64,000 bases of DNA from Pseudomonas alkylphenolica (GTDB lineage: Bacteria > Pseudomonadota > Gammaproteobacteria > Pseudomonadales > Pseudomonadaceae). The stretch's first letter is position 1. Each line of letters opens with the position of its first letter. The DNA lies in contig NZ_JADUCM010000019.1 in assembly GCF_016009175.1 (NCBI RefSeq), forward strand, positions 34,194 through 98,193. Reading direction: 5' to 3'. Position numbers and translations under genes: made by a program. Below are positions 34,828 through 43,805 of the stretch, in pieces. Under the pieces are notes generated by a model. The model did no database searches, was not told the DNA's origin, and saw only the letters and a program-made list of their open reading frames with translations.

Positions 34828-35697
34828 ATGCCAAGAGCCTCCCACCAAGACCTGCGTCGCGCGTTTCGTAAACTCCTTGCTTCTCCTGCCTGCTACCACA
34901 CGGCCTCCGTGTTCGATCCAATGTCAGCGCGAATCGCCGCCGACCTTGGCTTTGAGGTAGGCATCCTGGGTGGTTCGGTCGCTTCTCTGCAGGTGCTGGC
35001 TGCACCTGATTTTGCCTTGATCACCCTCAGCGAGTTCGCCGAACAGGCCACGCGTATCGGCCGGGTAGCGCAGCTGCCGGTGATTGCCGATGCCGACCAT
35101 GGCTATGGCAACGCCCTGAACGTCATGCGTACGGTCACCGAACTTGAGCGCGCCGGCATCGCAGCGCTGACCATTGAAGACACCCTGCTGCCGGCCCAGT
35201 TCGGGCGCAAATCCACCGACCTGATCAGCATTGCCGAAGGCGTTGGCAAGATCCGTGCGGCGCTGGAAGCGCGTGTCGATCCGGAGCTGTCGATCATCGC
35301 CCGGACCAACGCTGCACTGATCCCGGTCGAGGAAGTCATCGCCCGTACCGTGGCCTACCAGAATGCCGGGGCCGACGCCCTGTGCATGGTCGGCATCCGC
35401 GACTTCGAGCATCTCGAGCAGATTGCTGCCCACCTGAGCGTGCCGCTGATGCTGGTGACCTACGGCAACCCACAACTGCACGACGACGCACGTCTTGCCC
35501 AGCTGGGCGTACGCATTGCCGTGGACGGCCACGGCGCGTACTTCGCTGCGATCAAGGCGACCTACGACTGCCTGCGCGAACAGCGCAAGATCACCAGCAG
35601 CGCGTCGGACCTGAGCGCCACCGAACTTACCCATACCTACACGGTGCCGAACGACTACATCGTCTGGGCTCGTGAGTTCATGGATGTCAACGAATAG
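34828..35697 (+). CDS. Oxaloacetate decarboxylase of the isocitrate lyase/PEP mutase superfamily
   Basis: 289 residues with the superfamily barrel. The metal-binding motif is DADHGYGNALNV and the following segment is TIEDTLLPAQFGRK. It resembles strongly the P. aeruginosa PA4872 protein, which was shown to decarboxylate oxaloacetate to pyruvate. It is a single gene with GAAAGACC before the ATG. The isocitrate lyase catalytic motif KKCGH is absent, so isocitrate lyase activity is not expected. Confidence 0.87.
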   Translation: MPRASHQDLRRAFRKLLASPACYHTASVFDPMSARIAADLGFEVGILGGSVASLQVLAAPDFALITLSEFAEQATRIGRVAQLPVIADADHGYGNALNVMRTVTELERAGIAALTIEDTLLPAQFGRKSTDLISIAEGVGKIRAALEARVDPELSIIARTNAALIPVEEVIARTVAYQNAGADALCMVGIRDFEHLEQIAAHLSVPLMLVTYGNPQLHDDARLAQLGVRIAVDGHGAYFAAIKATYDCLREQRKITSSASDLSATELTHTYTVPNDYIVWAREFMDVNE

Positions 35698-35749
35698 GCC
35701 CGGTGCCTTGTAGCAACACCCTTTAACAAATGGACGAACGGAACAATTC

Positions 35750-37237
35750 ATGAAGAAAACAACAGGTGTACTTGGGCTCGTCGTTGTCGTGGCCGCAGCG
35801 TGCACGGCAGGGGCCTGGTACACCGGAAAGCAGTTGCCAGAGGTGCTCAGCCAGGCCGTGGCGCAGGCCAATGCGCAGCTCAAGCTGTCGGCCGGCGATG
35901 TCACCCTGGAGCTGGCGTCGGTGGAATCGCACCTGTATTCGAGTACCGTGCATTACCGCATCAAGGCCAACAACCTGATGGTCGGCGAGGAACTGCGCAG
36001 TTTCGAACTGGGCTTTGTCGATCGCGTCGAGCACGGCCCTTTGCCATGGTCGCGGCTCAAGGCGTTGAAGCTCATGCCGGTCATGGCCTACAGCAACTAT
36101 GCCCTGGAAAAGGACGCGGTCACCGCGGACTGGTTCGCCGCCAGCGGCGATGTTCCGCCGATCTACGGCCACAACAGCCTGGGGTACGACGGTTCGACCG
36201 ACGGCACGTTCATCATGCCGCCAATGGAATTGAGCGAAGCGGGGCAATCGCTGGTGAAGTTCTCCGGGTTGAACGTGCAGGCGACTGGCACGCGCAACGC
36301 CGAGCAAGTCACCTTAAGCGGCAACTCGGCGAACTTGAACTTCAACCTGGTTGACCAGCGCGGTGCGCCAATGAAGATCGCGCTCAAGGACCTGAGCCTG
36401 GTCGGCACCATGAACAAGGCGGCCTCGGGGTTCTATTTCGGCAAGACCAATATGGCCCTGGGTGAGGTCAGCGTGGCCACGGGACCACAGCAGAAAGTGC
36501 TGCTGATGAAGGGCCTGGAGCAGAACAGCCAATCCGAGGCGCAGGGTGCGAAGTTGTCCGGCACTGTTGCCTACAAGGTGGCCGATATCAGCTTTGATGG
36601 CCAGCCGGTCGGTTCCAGTGAAATGCTCTGGCGCTTGCAGAATCTTGATATGGACGCCCTGCAGGCGCTGGCCGCCTGGCACCAGAGCCGGCTGCCAGAA
36701 TTTCAGGCAGCAGCGGCCCAAGGCGAGGTATTCCCGTCGTTGCCGATGACCGAGGCGGAAAAAACCCAGGTTTACGGCAACGTCCAGCAGGTGCTGGCGG
36801 CCAAGCCGCAGATTGCCCTGGAGAACTTCTCGTTCAAGACGGCCAATGGCCAGAGCCGTTTCAGCCTGAGCGTCGACCTGGCCAAGCCAGCGTCCCTGGA
36901 GCTGCCACCGGCGGAGCTGTACAAGCAGATGATCGCCCAGGTGCAAAGTTCGCTGCAGTTGTCCAAACCGATGATCGGCGACCTGGCTGTGCTGCAGGCC
37001 CGGCTGGCCGGTCAGAGCGATGCGCAGGTGTTGTCTGCCCAGGCATCCCAGGCCGGTGAAATGGTCGGCATGATGGCGGTGCAAAGCCAGATGGCCACGG
37101 TGCAGGGCAACGATATCGTCACCCGCTTGCATTACGTTGATGGCATGGTCGATTTCAACGGCCAGAAGTTGACGGTAGAGCAGTTTGCCAGTCTGATCAT
37201 GGCGAATCTTGGGGCCATGCGCCCGAGCGAAGGCTGA
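35750..37237 (+). CDS. YdgA-family (DUF945) protein
   Basis: 495 residues beginning with a membrane anchor or signal (MKKTTGVLGLVVVVAAACTAGAWYTG), followed by a large mostly beta-rich periplasmic domain. The pattern of alternating short strands and the AMRPSEG end match DUF945/YdgA proteins. The function is unknown; E. coli YdgA dimerises at the inner membrane. It is a monocistronic unit closed by a 13-bp perfect hairpin. Confidence 0.85.
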   Translation: MKKTTGVLGLVVVVAAACTAGAWYTGKQLPEVLSQAVAQANAQLKLSAGDVTLELASVESHLYSSTVHYRIKANNLMVGEELRSFELGFVDRVEHGPLPWSRLKALKLMPVMAYSNYALEKDAVTADWFAASGDVPPIYGHNSLGYDGSTDGTFIMPPMELSEAGQSLVKFSGLNVQATGTRNAEQVTLSGNSANLNFNLVDQRGAPMKIALKDLSLVGTMNKAASGFYFGKTNMALGEVSVATGPQQKVLLMKGLEQNSQSEAQGAKLSGTVAYKVADISFDGQPVGSSEMLWRLQNLDMDALQALAAWHQSRLPEFQAAAAQGEVFPSLPMTEAEKTQVYGNVQQVLAAKPQIALENFSFKTANGQSRFSLSVDLAKPASLELPPAELYKQMIAQVQSSLQLSKPMIGDLAVLQARLAGQSDAQVLSAQASQAGEMVGMMAVQSQMATVQGNDIVTRLHYVDGMVDFNGQKLTVEQFASLIMANLGAMRPSEG

Positions 37238-37243
37238 GGTGGC

Positions 37244-37273
37244 ACTGCGGGGCGACAGGCGTCGCCCCGCAGT
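37244..37273 (+). terminator. Terminator of the ydgA-like gene
   Basis: Perfect 13-bp stem ACTGCGGGGCGAC / GTCGCCCCGCAGT with an AGGC loop, followed by a weak T-rich tail (CTGTTTC). Confidence 0.75.
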
Positions 37274-37472
37274 CTGTTTCACTAAAAAAACCTTTTGAAT
37301 TCATCCGATTATCTGTAGCCTTCGGCATCCCATAAAAACCCGAGGCCGCAGAAGGTCTTTGGTTCTGTCTGCAATGCCATTGAGCGCCTTGCCTGCAGAG
37401 CCGCTAACCGATTTGCCAGGGCTCGGTGATACACTCGACTTACGCGCACAAGCGCCTGCAGGTCCAGCGATC

Positions 37473-38531
37473 ATGACCCAGATTTCCGAACGCCTTTTGG
37501 TCCAAGCCCACCTCGACGCCAAGCAGCCCAAGCCGCTGACGCCCGAGCAAGAGGCCGACTACCGCGCCGCCATTGCCGCCGAACTCAAGGCGCAGAACGC
37601 GGTGCTGGTTGCCCATTACTACTGTGACCCGGTAATCCAGGCCTTGGCCGAGGAAACCGGTGGCTGCGTGTCCGACTCACTGGAAATGGCCCGCTTCGGC
37701 AACAAGCACGAAGCCAGCACCGTGATTGTCGCGGGTGTGCGCTTCATGGGCGAGACCGCAAAAATCCTCAATCCGGAAAAGCGCGTGCTGATGCCGACCC
37801 TGGAAGCGACCTGCTCGCTTGACCTGGGTTGCCCGGTGGAGGAGTTCTCGGCGTTCTGCGACAAGCACCCGGAACGTACCGTGGTGGTTTATGCCAACAC
37901 CTCGGCGGCGGTCAAGGCGCGTGCCGACTGGGTGGTGACTTCCAGCTGCGCGCTGGAAATTGTCGAGAGCCTGATGGATAACGGCGAAACCATCATCTGG
38001 GGACCGGACCAGCACCTGGGTCGTTATATCCAGAAGCAGACCGGTGCCGACATGCTGCTGTGGGACGGTGCCTGCATCGTTCATGAAGAGTTCAAGTCGC
38101 GCCAGCTGGCCGACATGAAGGCGCTGTATCCGGAGGCTGCGATCCTGGTGCACCCGGAGTCGCCGGAGTCGGTCATCGACCTGGCGGACGCGGTGGGCTC
38201 CACCAGCCAGCTGATTGCCGCTGCGCAAACAATGCCGAACAAGACCTTCATCGTGGCCACCGATCGCGGCATCTTCTACAAAATGCAGCAGCTGTGCCCC
38301 GACAAGGTCTTCATCGAGGCGCCTACCGCCGGCAACGGCGCGGCCTGCCGCAGTTGCGCGCATTGCCCGTGGATGGCCATGAATACCCTGGAGCGCACCT
38401 TGCAGTGCCTGCGTGAGGGCAGCAACGAGATCTTCGTCGAGCCGGCGCTGATTCCCCAGGCGATCAAGCCGCTCAAGCGCATGCTCGACTTTACCCAGGC
38501 AGCGCGAATGAAGCTTTCGGGCAACGCCTGA
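37473..38531 (+). CDS. nadA: Quinolinate synthase NadA
   Basis: 352-residue 4Fe-4S enzyme that condenses iminoaspartate with dihydroxyacetone phosphate to give quinolinate, in the de novo NAD pathway. Cluster-ligand cysteines occur in AHYYCDP, the middle segment CIVHEEF and the C-terminal CRSCAHCPWM. The ATG at 37473 gives the usual length and the N-terminus MTQISERLLVQAHLD. An upstream in-frame extension of 38 codons lacks homologous sequence. Confidence 0.95.
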   Translation: MTQISERLLVQAHLDAKQPKPLTPEQEADYRAAIAAELKAQNAVLVAHYYCDPVIQALAEETGGCVSDSLEMARFGNKHEASTVIVAGVRFMGETAKILNPEKRVLMPTLEATCSLDLGCPVEEFSAFCDKHPERTVVVYANTSAAVKARADWVVTSSCALEIVESLMDNGETIIWGPDQHLGRYIQKQTGADMLLWDGACIVHEEFKSRQLADMKALYPEAAILVHPESPESVIDLADAVGSTSQLIAAAQTMPNKTFIVATDRGIFYKMQQLCPDKVFIEAPTAGNGAACRSCAHCPWMAMNTLERTLQCLREGSNEIFVEPALIPQAIKPLKRMLDFTQAARMKLSGNA

Positions 38532-38540
38532 TACCTGATC

Positions 38541-38580
38541 GCCAGCAAGCCGGCTCCTCGTAGGAGCCAGGCTTGCCGGC
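38541..38580. repeat. REP element (imperfect palindrome)
   Basis: GCCAGCAAGCCGGCTCCT facing AGGAGCCAGGCTTGCCGGC with a 3-base centre. The GCCAGCAAGCCGGCTCC core is shared with copies near 59.2 and 63.97 kb. It lies between convergent nadA and the BepA-like gene. Confidence 0.85.
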
Positions 38581-38622
38581 GAATCAGGCGACGCGGATTA
38601 CCTGCTGGCCAGCGTTATCGTT

Positions 38623-38650
38623 CTTCGCGAGCAAGCATCGCTCCTACAGG
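38623..38650. repeat. Partial REP-like element
   Basis: CTTCGCGAGCAAGCATCGCTCCTACAGG has the GCAAGC...GCTCCTAC layout of a degenerate REP half. It lies 43 bases after the full REP. Confidence 0.6.
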
Positions 38651-38688
38651 GCCGCGGTGTGATCTGCAGGCGTCAGCGGTGGCTAGCC

Positions 38689-40122
38689 TTAGTGCATCAT
38701 GTCCTTGACCATCCGCTGCTGCTCGAGCAGCTCGCGCTGACGCGCATCGATCTTCGACGCTAGCACAAAGTTGTTGCCCGCCCGCTGCTTGGCGTAGTCG
38801 AGTTGCTGCAGCGCCTGGTCAAAGTCGCCGACCAGGGCAAAGTATTCGGCACGGGCCTGGTGCAGGCCGATGGTGTTGCCGGACAGCCCGCGAACCTCGG
38901 CCACGTCGTACCACACGTCCGGGTCTTCCGGACGGTTCTTGAGCAAGGCATCCAGGGCTTTTTCCGCTTCCGCCGGCCGGTTCTGCTTGAGCAACAGGTC
39001 AATGCGCGCCTGCTGCAGCGGGTAGTTGGCCGGGTACAGCGAGCGCATGCGCTCGACCCGTTGCTGGGCATCGGCGAGGCGATTGTTGGTGATGTCCAGG
39101 TCGATCTGCGCCAGGTTGTAAGTGACGTCGTTGGGGGCCTTGTCCAGCAACGGCTTGAGCGTGTCGCGGGCCTCGTTGAGGCGGCCGCCCTTGATCAGCG
39201 CAAGCGCCAGGCCGTAGCGTGCCGAGTCGAGTTTCGGGTCTTCATCCAGCTGCGCGCGAAAGCGCTTGGCAGCCAGGCCCGGTGTACCTTCGTAGATCAG
39301 CGCGACGCGGGCGCGGATCAGTTGATAGCGCGCGCTGTCTTCGGTACCGCCCTTGGGCGCCTGTTCGGCACGGTTGCGGGTGTCGGCGATACGCGATTCG
39401 GTTACCGGGTGAGTCAGGAGAAATTCCGGCGGCTTGGCGTCGTAGCGGTACTGGCGCATCAGGCGCTCGAACATGCTCGGCATGTTGCGCGGGTCGTACC
39501 CGGCCTTTTCCAGGTTGAGGATCCCGATACGGTCGGCTTCCTGTTCGTTCTGCCGGGAGAAGCGCCGTTGTTCCTGAATGGCGGCGGCCTGGGTCCCGGC
39601 AATCGCCGCAATACCGGCATCACCGGCACCGGCGGCGGCAGCGACGATACCGGCCAGCAGTGCCGCCATCATCGGCAACTGCATGCGTTGTTGGGCTTCA
39701 ACACCGCGGGCAAAGTGGCGTTGCGACAAGTGCGCCAGTTCGTGCGCCAGTACCGAGGCGTATTCGCCTTCGGTCTGGGCATTGAGGAACAGGCCACCGT
39801 TGACCCCGACGATCCCGCCGGGGGCGGCGAAGGCGTTGAGTTCGCGGCTGTCGATAAGGATGAATTCAAGGCGGCGGTCTTGCAGCTGGCTGGTTTCGGC
39901 CAGGCGATAGACGCTGGTTTCGACATAATCCTTGAGCTGGGGATCGTTCAGTTGATTGACATTGCCCCGCAGCAAACTGAGCCAGGCGCGGCCCAGCTGG
40001 TGTTCCTGTTGCGGGGAGACAATGGCAGAACTGGCGTCGCCCAGTGACGGCAGGTCGTCGGCATGGCCAGGCAGCGCCATCAAACAGGCCAGCGTCAGCA
40101 GGGTAGGGCGCAGTAAATTCAT
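38689..40122 (-). CDS. BepA-like periplasmic M48 metalloprotease with TPR domain
   Basis: 477 residues with a signal peptide ending near ALPGHADD. The M48 catalytic motif HELAH lies at about residues 127-131, the third ligand region is QEADRIGILNLEKAGYDP, and TPR repeats occupy the C-terminal half (about residues 270-450). E. coli BepA assists LptD and BAM assembly and degrades misfolded outer-membrane proteins; this is the inferred role. The start is the ATG at 40122; a TTG seven codons upstream is not preferred. Confidence 0.9.
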   Translation of the reverse strand: MNLLRPTLLTLACLMALPGHADDLPSLGDASSAIVSPQQEHQLGRAWLSLLRGNVNQLNDPQLKDYVETSVYRLAETSQLQDRRLEFILIDSRELNAFAAPGGIVGVNGGLFLNAQTEGEYASVLAHELAHLSQRHFARGVEAQQRMQLPMMAALLAGIVAAAAGAGDAGIAAIAGTQAAAIQEQRRFSRQNEQEADRIGILNLEKAGYDPRNMPSMFERLMRQYRYDAKPPEFLLTHPVTESRIADTRNRAEQAPKGGTEDSARYQLIRARVALIYEGTPGLAAKRFRAQLDEDPKLDSARYGLALALIKGGRLNEARDTLKPLLDKAPNDVTYNLAQIDLDITNNRLADAQQRVERMRSLYPANYPLQQARIDLLLKQNRPAEAEKALDALLKNRPEDPDVWYDVAEVRGLSGNTIGLHQARAEYFALVGDFDQALQQLDYAKQRAGNNFVLASKIDARQRELLEQQRMVKDMMH

Positions 40123-40230
40123 GCACGAAGCTCTGGTCGACAAAGAACCTTACTGTAGCTGGCTCACACGTTGGCGACCAGTGGCGGTATTCTACGTGGC
40201 TTGATCGAGCATGCCTGACTGGAGCCACTG

Positions 40231-40470
40231 ATGAGCGATACCCCGACGTTTGACGCCGAACTCGATGCCTGCGGCCTGAACTGCCCGTTGCCATTGCTCA
40301 AGGCGAAGATGGAGCTCAATCGCCTGGCCAGTGGCGCGGTACTCAAGGTGCGGGCCACCGATGGCGGATCGCAGCGCGACTTTCGCACTTTTGCAAAACT
40401 GGCCGGTCATACGCTGTTGCTCGAAACAGCCGAAGACGGTGTTTACACCTACTGGCTGCGCAAAGCCTGA
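40231..40470 (+). CDS. TusA/SirA-family sulfur-carrier protein
   Basis: 79 residues. The family's Cys-Pro motif is LNCPLPLLKAKMEL, with the Cys that carries persulfide sulfur in TusA. GGAGCC precedes the ATG. It lies upstream of the permease gene by 21 bases and could be co-transcribed. Pseudomonads have several TusA paralogues, so a specific role in tRNA thiolation is not assured. Confidence 0.88.
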   Translation: MSDTPTFDAELDACGLNCPLPLLKAKMELNRLASGAVLKVRATDGGSQRDFRTFAKLAGHTLLLETAEDGVYTYWLRKA

Positions 40471-40491
40471 GTTTTTCCCTAAGGATCATTA

Positions 40492-41562
40492 ATGTTCAAG
40501 GTGCTTCGCGATTGGATGCATCGCTACTTCTCCGATGAAGAAGCAGTGGTGCTGGTGGTCTTGCTGTTTCTGGCCTTTACCGCCGTCCTGACCCTCGGCG
40601 GCATGCTCGCACCGGTATTGGCCGGTATGGTGCTGGCGTTTCTCATGCAGGGGCTGGTCAATGCCCTGGAGCGCCTGCGGGTGCCGACCCGCTATGCGGT
40701 AGGCGTGGTGTTCACGCTGTTCATGGGCGCCCTGGCGGTCTTCCTGCTGGTACTGGTGCCGTTGCTGTGGCACCAGTTGATTACCTTGCTCAACGAGCTG
40801 CCAGGGATGCTGGGCAAGTGGCAGTCGTTGTTGCTGCTGTTGCCTGAGCGCTACCCGCACCTGGTCTCGGATGAGCAGGTGCTGCAGGCCATCGAGGCAA
40901 TGCGTGGCGAGATCGGCAAGTTCGGGCAGTGGGCATTAACCTTCTCGCTGTCCAGTCTGCCGCTGCTGGTCAACATCATGATCTACCTGGTGCTGGTGCC
41001 GATCCTGGTGTTCTTCTTCCTCAAGGACCGCGAGCTGATTGCGCGCTGGGTCAGTGGCTACCTGCCGCGCGAGCGCAAGCTGATGACCCGGGTAGCAGAG
41101 GAAATGAACCGGCAGATTGCCAACTACATTCGCGGCAAGGGCATTGAAATCCTCATCTGCGGGGTGGCGACCTATATCGCATTCATCGCCCTGGGGCTCA
41201 ACTACGCAGCGCTGCTGGCCTTGCTGGTGGGGTTGTCGGTGGTGGTGCCTTACGTAGGGGCGGTGGTGGTCACCGTGCCGGTCACCCTGATTGCGCTGTT
41301 CCAGTGGGGCTGGGGCGATCAGTTCATCTACCTGATGGCGGTATACGCGATCATCCAGGCGCTGGATGGCAACGTGCTGGTGCCCTTGCTGTTCTCCGAG
41401 GCAGTGAGCCTGCATCCGGTGGCAATCATCTGTGCAGTGCTGCTGTTCGGGGGCTTGTGGGGGTTCTGGGGGATCTTCTTTGCGATCCCGCTGGCGACGC
41501 TGTTCAAGGCAGTACTGGATGCCTGGCCGAGGCAGGAGCCAGCAGTGGCGCCGTTACTGTAA
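40492..41562 (+). CDS. AI-2E family (PerM/YdiK) inner-membrane transporter
   Basis: 356 residues with seven to eight hydrophobic segments grouped at both ends and a soluble region in the middle (residues about 75-150). The family's C-terminal motif VPYVGAVVVTVPVT...GNVLVPLLFSEAVSLHPV is present. Members include TqsA and Na+(Li+)/H+ antiporters; the substrate here is unknown. AAGGATC lies before the ATG. Confidence 0.87.
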   Translation: MFKVLRDWMHRYFSDEEAVVLVVLLFLAFTAVLTLGGMLAPVLAGMVLAFLMQGLVNALERLRVPTRYAVGVVFTLFMGALAVFLLVLVPLLWHQLITLLNELPGMLGKWQSLLLLLPERYPHLVSDEQVLQAIEAMRGEIGKFGQWALTFSLSSLPLLVNIMIYLVLVPILVFFFLKDRELIARWVSGYLPRERKLMTRVAEEMNRQIANYIRGKGIEILICGVATYIAFIALGLNYAALLALLVGLSVVVPYVGAVVVTVPVTLIALFQWGWGDQFIYLMAVYAIIQALDGNVLVPLLFSEAVSLHPVAIICAVLLFGGLWGFWGIFFAIPLATLFKAVLDAWPRQEPAVAPLL

Positions 41563-41569
41563 CCAGACT

Positions 41570-41595
41570 GCAGGAGCGGATGAGTCCGCTCCTGC
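41570..41595. terminator. Palindrome between convergent permease and bcp genes
   Basis: Perfect 11-bp stem GCAGGAGCGGA / TCCGCTCCTGC with a TGAG loop. No long T-run follows on either strand, so it may be a REP-like element acting as a bidirectional block. Confidence 0.65.
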
Positions 41596-41602
41596 GGCGG
41601 TT

Positions 41603-42076
41603 TCAGGCCTTGTTCAACGCCTGCGCTTCAGCGAGCACGGCGTCCACGTGCCCCGGAACCTTCACGCCACGCCACGCCTTGCGCAGCACGCCGTGCTTGT
41701 CGATCAGGAAGGTGCTGCGGTCCACGCCCATGTATTCCTTGCCGTACAGCTTCTTCAGCTTGATCACATCGAACAGCTGGCACAGGGCTTCGTCCTTGTC
41801 GCTGATCAGCTCGAACGGGAAACCTTGCTTGGCCTTGAAGTTCTCGTGCGACTTGAGGCCATCACGCGACACGCCGAACACTTCGGTGTTGGCCGCCTGG
41901 AACGCTGCGTACTGATCGCGAAAGCCCTGGCCTTCGGTGGTGCAGCCCGGCGTGCTGTCCTTGGGGTAGAAGTAGATCACCACCTGTTTGCCGGCAAGGC
42001 CGGACAGGCTGACGCCCTGGCCACTGGTGGCCTGCGCCTGGAAGTCGGCGACGGGTTGGTCGAGTTCAACGGCCAT
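41603..42076 (-). CDS. bcp: Peroxiredoxin Bcp (PrxQ type)
   Basis: 157 residues. The peroxidatic site is DSTPGCTTEGQGFRD. Four residues after that Cys the canonical PrxQ resolving Cys is replaced (GCTTEG), while a further Cys (LCQLFD) lies near residue 100. It reduces hydrogen peroxide and alkyl hydroperoxides with thioredoxin. It follows gcvR by 12 bases and shares its orientation, an arrangement conserved in Pseudomonas upstream of dapA. Confidence 0.93.
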   Translation of the reverse strand: MAVELDQPVADFQAQATSGQGVSLSGLAGKQVVIYFYPKDSTPGCTTEGQGFRDQYAAFQAANTEVFGVSRDGLKSHENFKAKQGFPFELISDKDEALCQLFDVIKLKKLYGKEYMGVDRSTFLIDKHGVLRKAWRGVKVPGHVDAVLAEAQALNKA

Positions 42077-42088
42077 GGATGAGCTTCC

Positions 42089-42649
42089 TTACAGTGGGTT
42101 TTGTGGGCGCCAAGGTTCGATCAGTGCATCCAGGTTCAGGGCGTCGGAAAAGTCCAGGAACTGCTCGCGCAACCAGCTGATCTGGGTGCCGGCCGGCAGG
42201 GTCACGGTCAGCGTCGCATTGAGCATGGTGCCGCCGGTCTGAGGCGCCTGATAGGTGTCGCAGGTCAGGTTTTCCAGCTCGACATGGTGGTCGATGAAGA
42301 ACTGGCACAGCTCGTTGATGATGTCCGGGCGGTAGGCGGCACTGACGTAGGCGACATACGGCAGCGACAGCGGGCGGACTTCGAGCTCGGCGCTGCGCAC
42401 CACGTTCACGGTGAAGGCGTGTTTTTTCGCCAGGCCCGGCAAGGCACCTTCGAAGCGGGCCAGGGCGTCCCAGCTGCCAGCGACCTGCAGCACCAGCGCG
42501 CTGCATTCGCCATGACGGGTCAGGCGCGAGGTGACGACCGAGCAGCGATTATCGTTGCTGGCCCGGCACAGGATATTGGTCAGTTCCATCGGATTGGGGC
42601 CGAGGGCACTGATGACAAGGAATTGTTCGCGAACGGTGGGGGTGGACAT
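42089..42649 (-). CDS. gcvR: GcvR-type ACT-domain regulator
   Basis: 186 residues composed of two ACT domains (LVISALGPNPMELTNILCRAS and LPYVAYVSAAYRPDIINELCQF). It lacks a DNA-binding motif, like E. coli GcvR, which represses the glycine-cleavage system by binding GcvA. It is divergent from dapA across a 260-base region. Orthologues at this position are annotated as glycine-cleavage repressor; a direct test in Pseudomonas is not known to me. Confidence 0.88.
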   Translation of the reverse strand: MSTPTVREQFLVISALGPNPMELTNILCRASNDNRCSVVTSRLTRHGECSALVLQVAGSWDALARFEGALPGLAKKHAFTVNVVRSAELEVRPLSLPYVAYVSAAYRPDIINELCQFFIDHHVELENLTCDTYQAPQTGGTMLNATLTVTLPAGTQISWLREQFLDFSDALNLDALIEPWRPQNPL

Positions 42650-42909
42650 GCAGCATTCCTAAAGCGATGAGCGGTCGGTACCTGACGGGTCAGAAAGGCG
42701 TGTGGGCGTGGTCCCGGGGCTCAGGATCGAGGCTTTGGGCACTGCCTGCGCAGGTTGTCGGCAGCCCGGCGGGCCGCTGTGTACCGATCAAAGACAGAAG
42801 GGTAGCGAAAATGGCCGCCGAGGGGAATGCTCCAGCCGCCTGCTTCGCTTGTGCAAGGCCGATGGCGCCAGTACCATTACCGCTCTCTTTTTCCGGCAGG
42901 AGCAGTTTC

Positions 42910-43788
42910 ATGATTGCGGGCAGTATGGTGGCATTGGTCACACCCATGGATGCACAAGGGCGTCTTGATTGGGACAGCCTACGCAAACTCGTGGACTTCC
43001 ACCTGGAAAATGGCACCCACGCCATTGTTGCCGTCGGTACCACCGGCGAGTCGGCGACCCTGGATGTCAAAGAGCACATTGAAGTCATCAAGGCTGTGGT
43101 CAAGCAGGTCAATGGCCGTATCCCGGTAATCGCCGGTACTGGCGCCAACTCCACCAGTGAAGCCGTGCACCTGACCCAGAACGCCAAGGACGCCGGCGCC
43201 GACGCCTGCCTGCTGGTGGTGCCGTACTACAACAAGCCGACCCAGGAAGGCCTGTACCAGCACTTCAAGCACATTGCCGAAGCCGTGGACATCCCGCAGA
43301 TCCTCTACAACGTACCCGGCCGCACCTCCTGCGACATGCAGGCCGAGACCGTGATCCGCCTGTCCAGCGTGCCGAACATCATCGGCATCAAGGAAGCCAC
43401 CGGCGACCTGAAGCGCGCCAAGGCCATCCTCGATGGCGTGAGCAGCGACTTCATCGTGCTGTCCGGTGATGACCCGACTGCCGTCGAACTGATCCTGATG
43501 GGCGGCAAAGGCAACATCTCGGTTACCGCCAACGTCGCCCCGCGCGAAATGGCTGACCTGTGCGAAGCCGCCCTTGAAGGCAAGGCCGACGAGGCCCGTG
43601 CCATCAACGAAAAACTCATGCCGCTGCACAAGCACCTGTTCTGCGAGGCCAACCCGATTCCGGTGAAGTGGGCGCTCGTTGAAATGGGCCTGATGCAACA
43701 AGGCATCCGCCTGCCACTGACCTGGCTGAGCGAATCCTGTCACGACATCGTCCGCCAGGCCCTGCGCCAGTCGGGCGTGCTGGTTTAA
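42910..43788 (+). CDS. dapA: 4-hydroxy-tetrahydrodipicolinate synthase
   Basis: 292-residue TIM-barrel aldolase that condenses pyruvate with aspartate semialdehyde, the first committed step to diaminopimelate and lysine. The phosphate-like loop GTTGES, the catalytic Tyr in YNVPGRTS and the Schiff-base Lys in GIKEATGDL are present. The ATG at 42910 is preceded by AGGAG; the longer open frame upstream has no homologous sequence. bamC follows after 17 bases. Confidence 0.97.
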   Translation: MIAGSMVALVTPMDAQGRLDWDSLRKLVDFHLENGTHAIVAVGTTGESATLDVKEHIEVIKAVVKQVNGRIPVIAGTGANSTSEAVHLTQNAKDAGADACLLVVPYYNKPTQEGLYQHFKHIAEAVDIPQILYNVPGRTSCDMQAETVIRLSSVPNIIGIKEATGDLKRAKAILDGVSSDFIVLSGDDPTAVELILMGGKGNISVTANVAPREMADLCEAALEGKADEARAINEKLMPLHKHLFCEANPIPVKWALVEMGLMQQGIRLPLTWLSESCHDIVRQALRQSGVLV

Positions 43789-43805
43789 TTGAGGAAGTAC
43801 ACCGC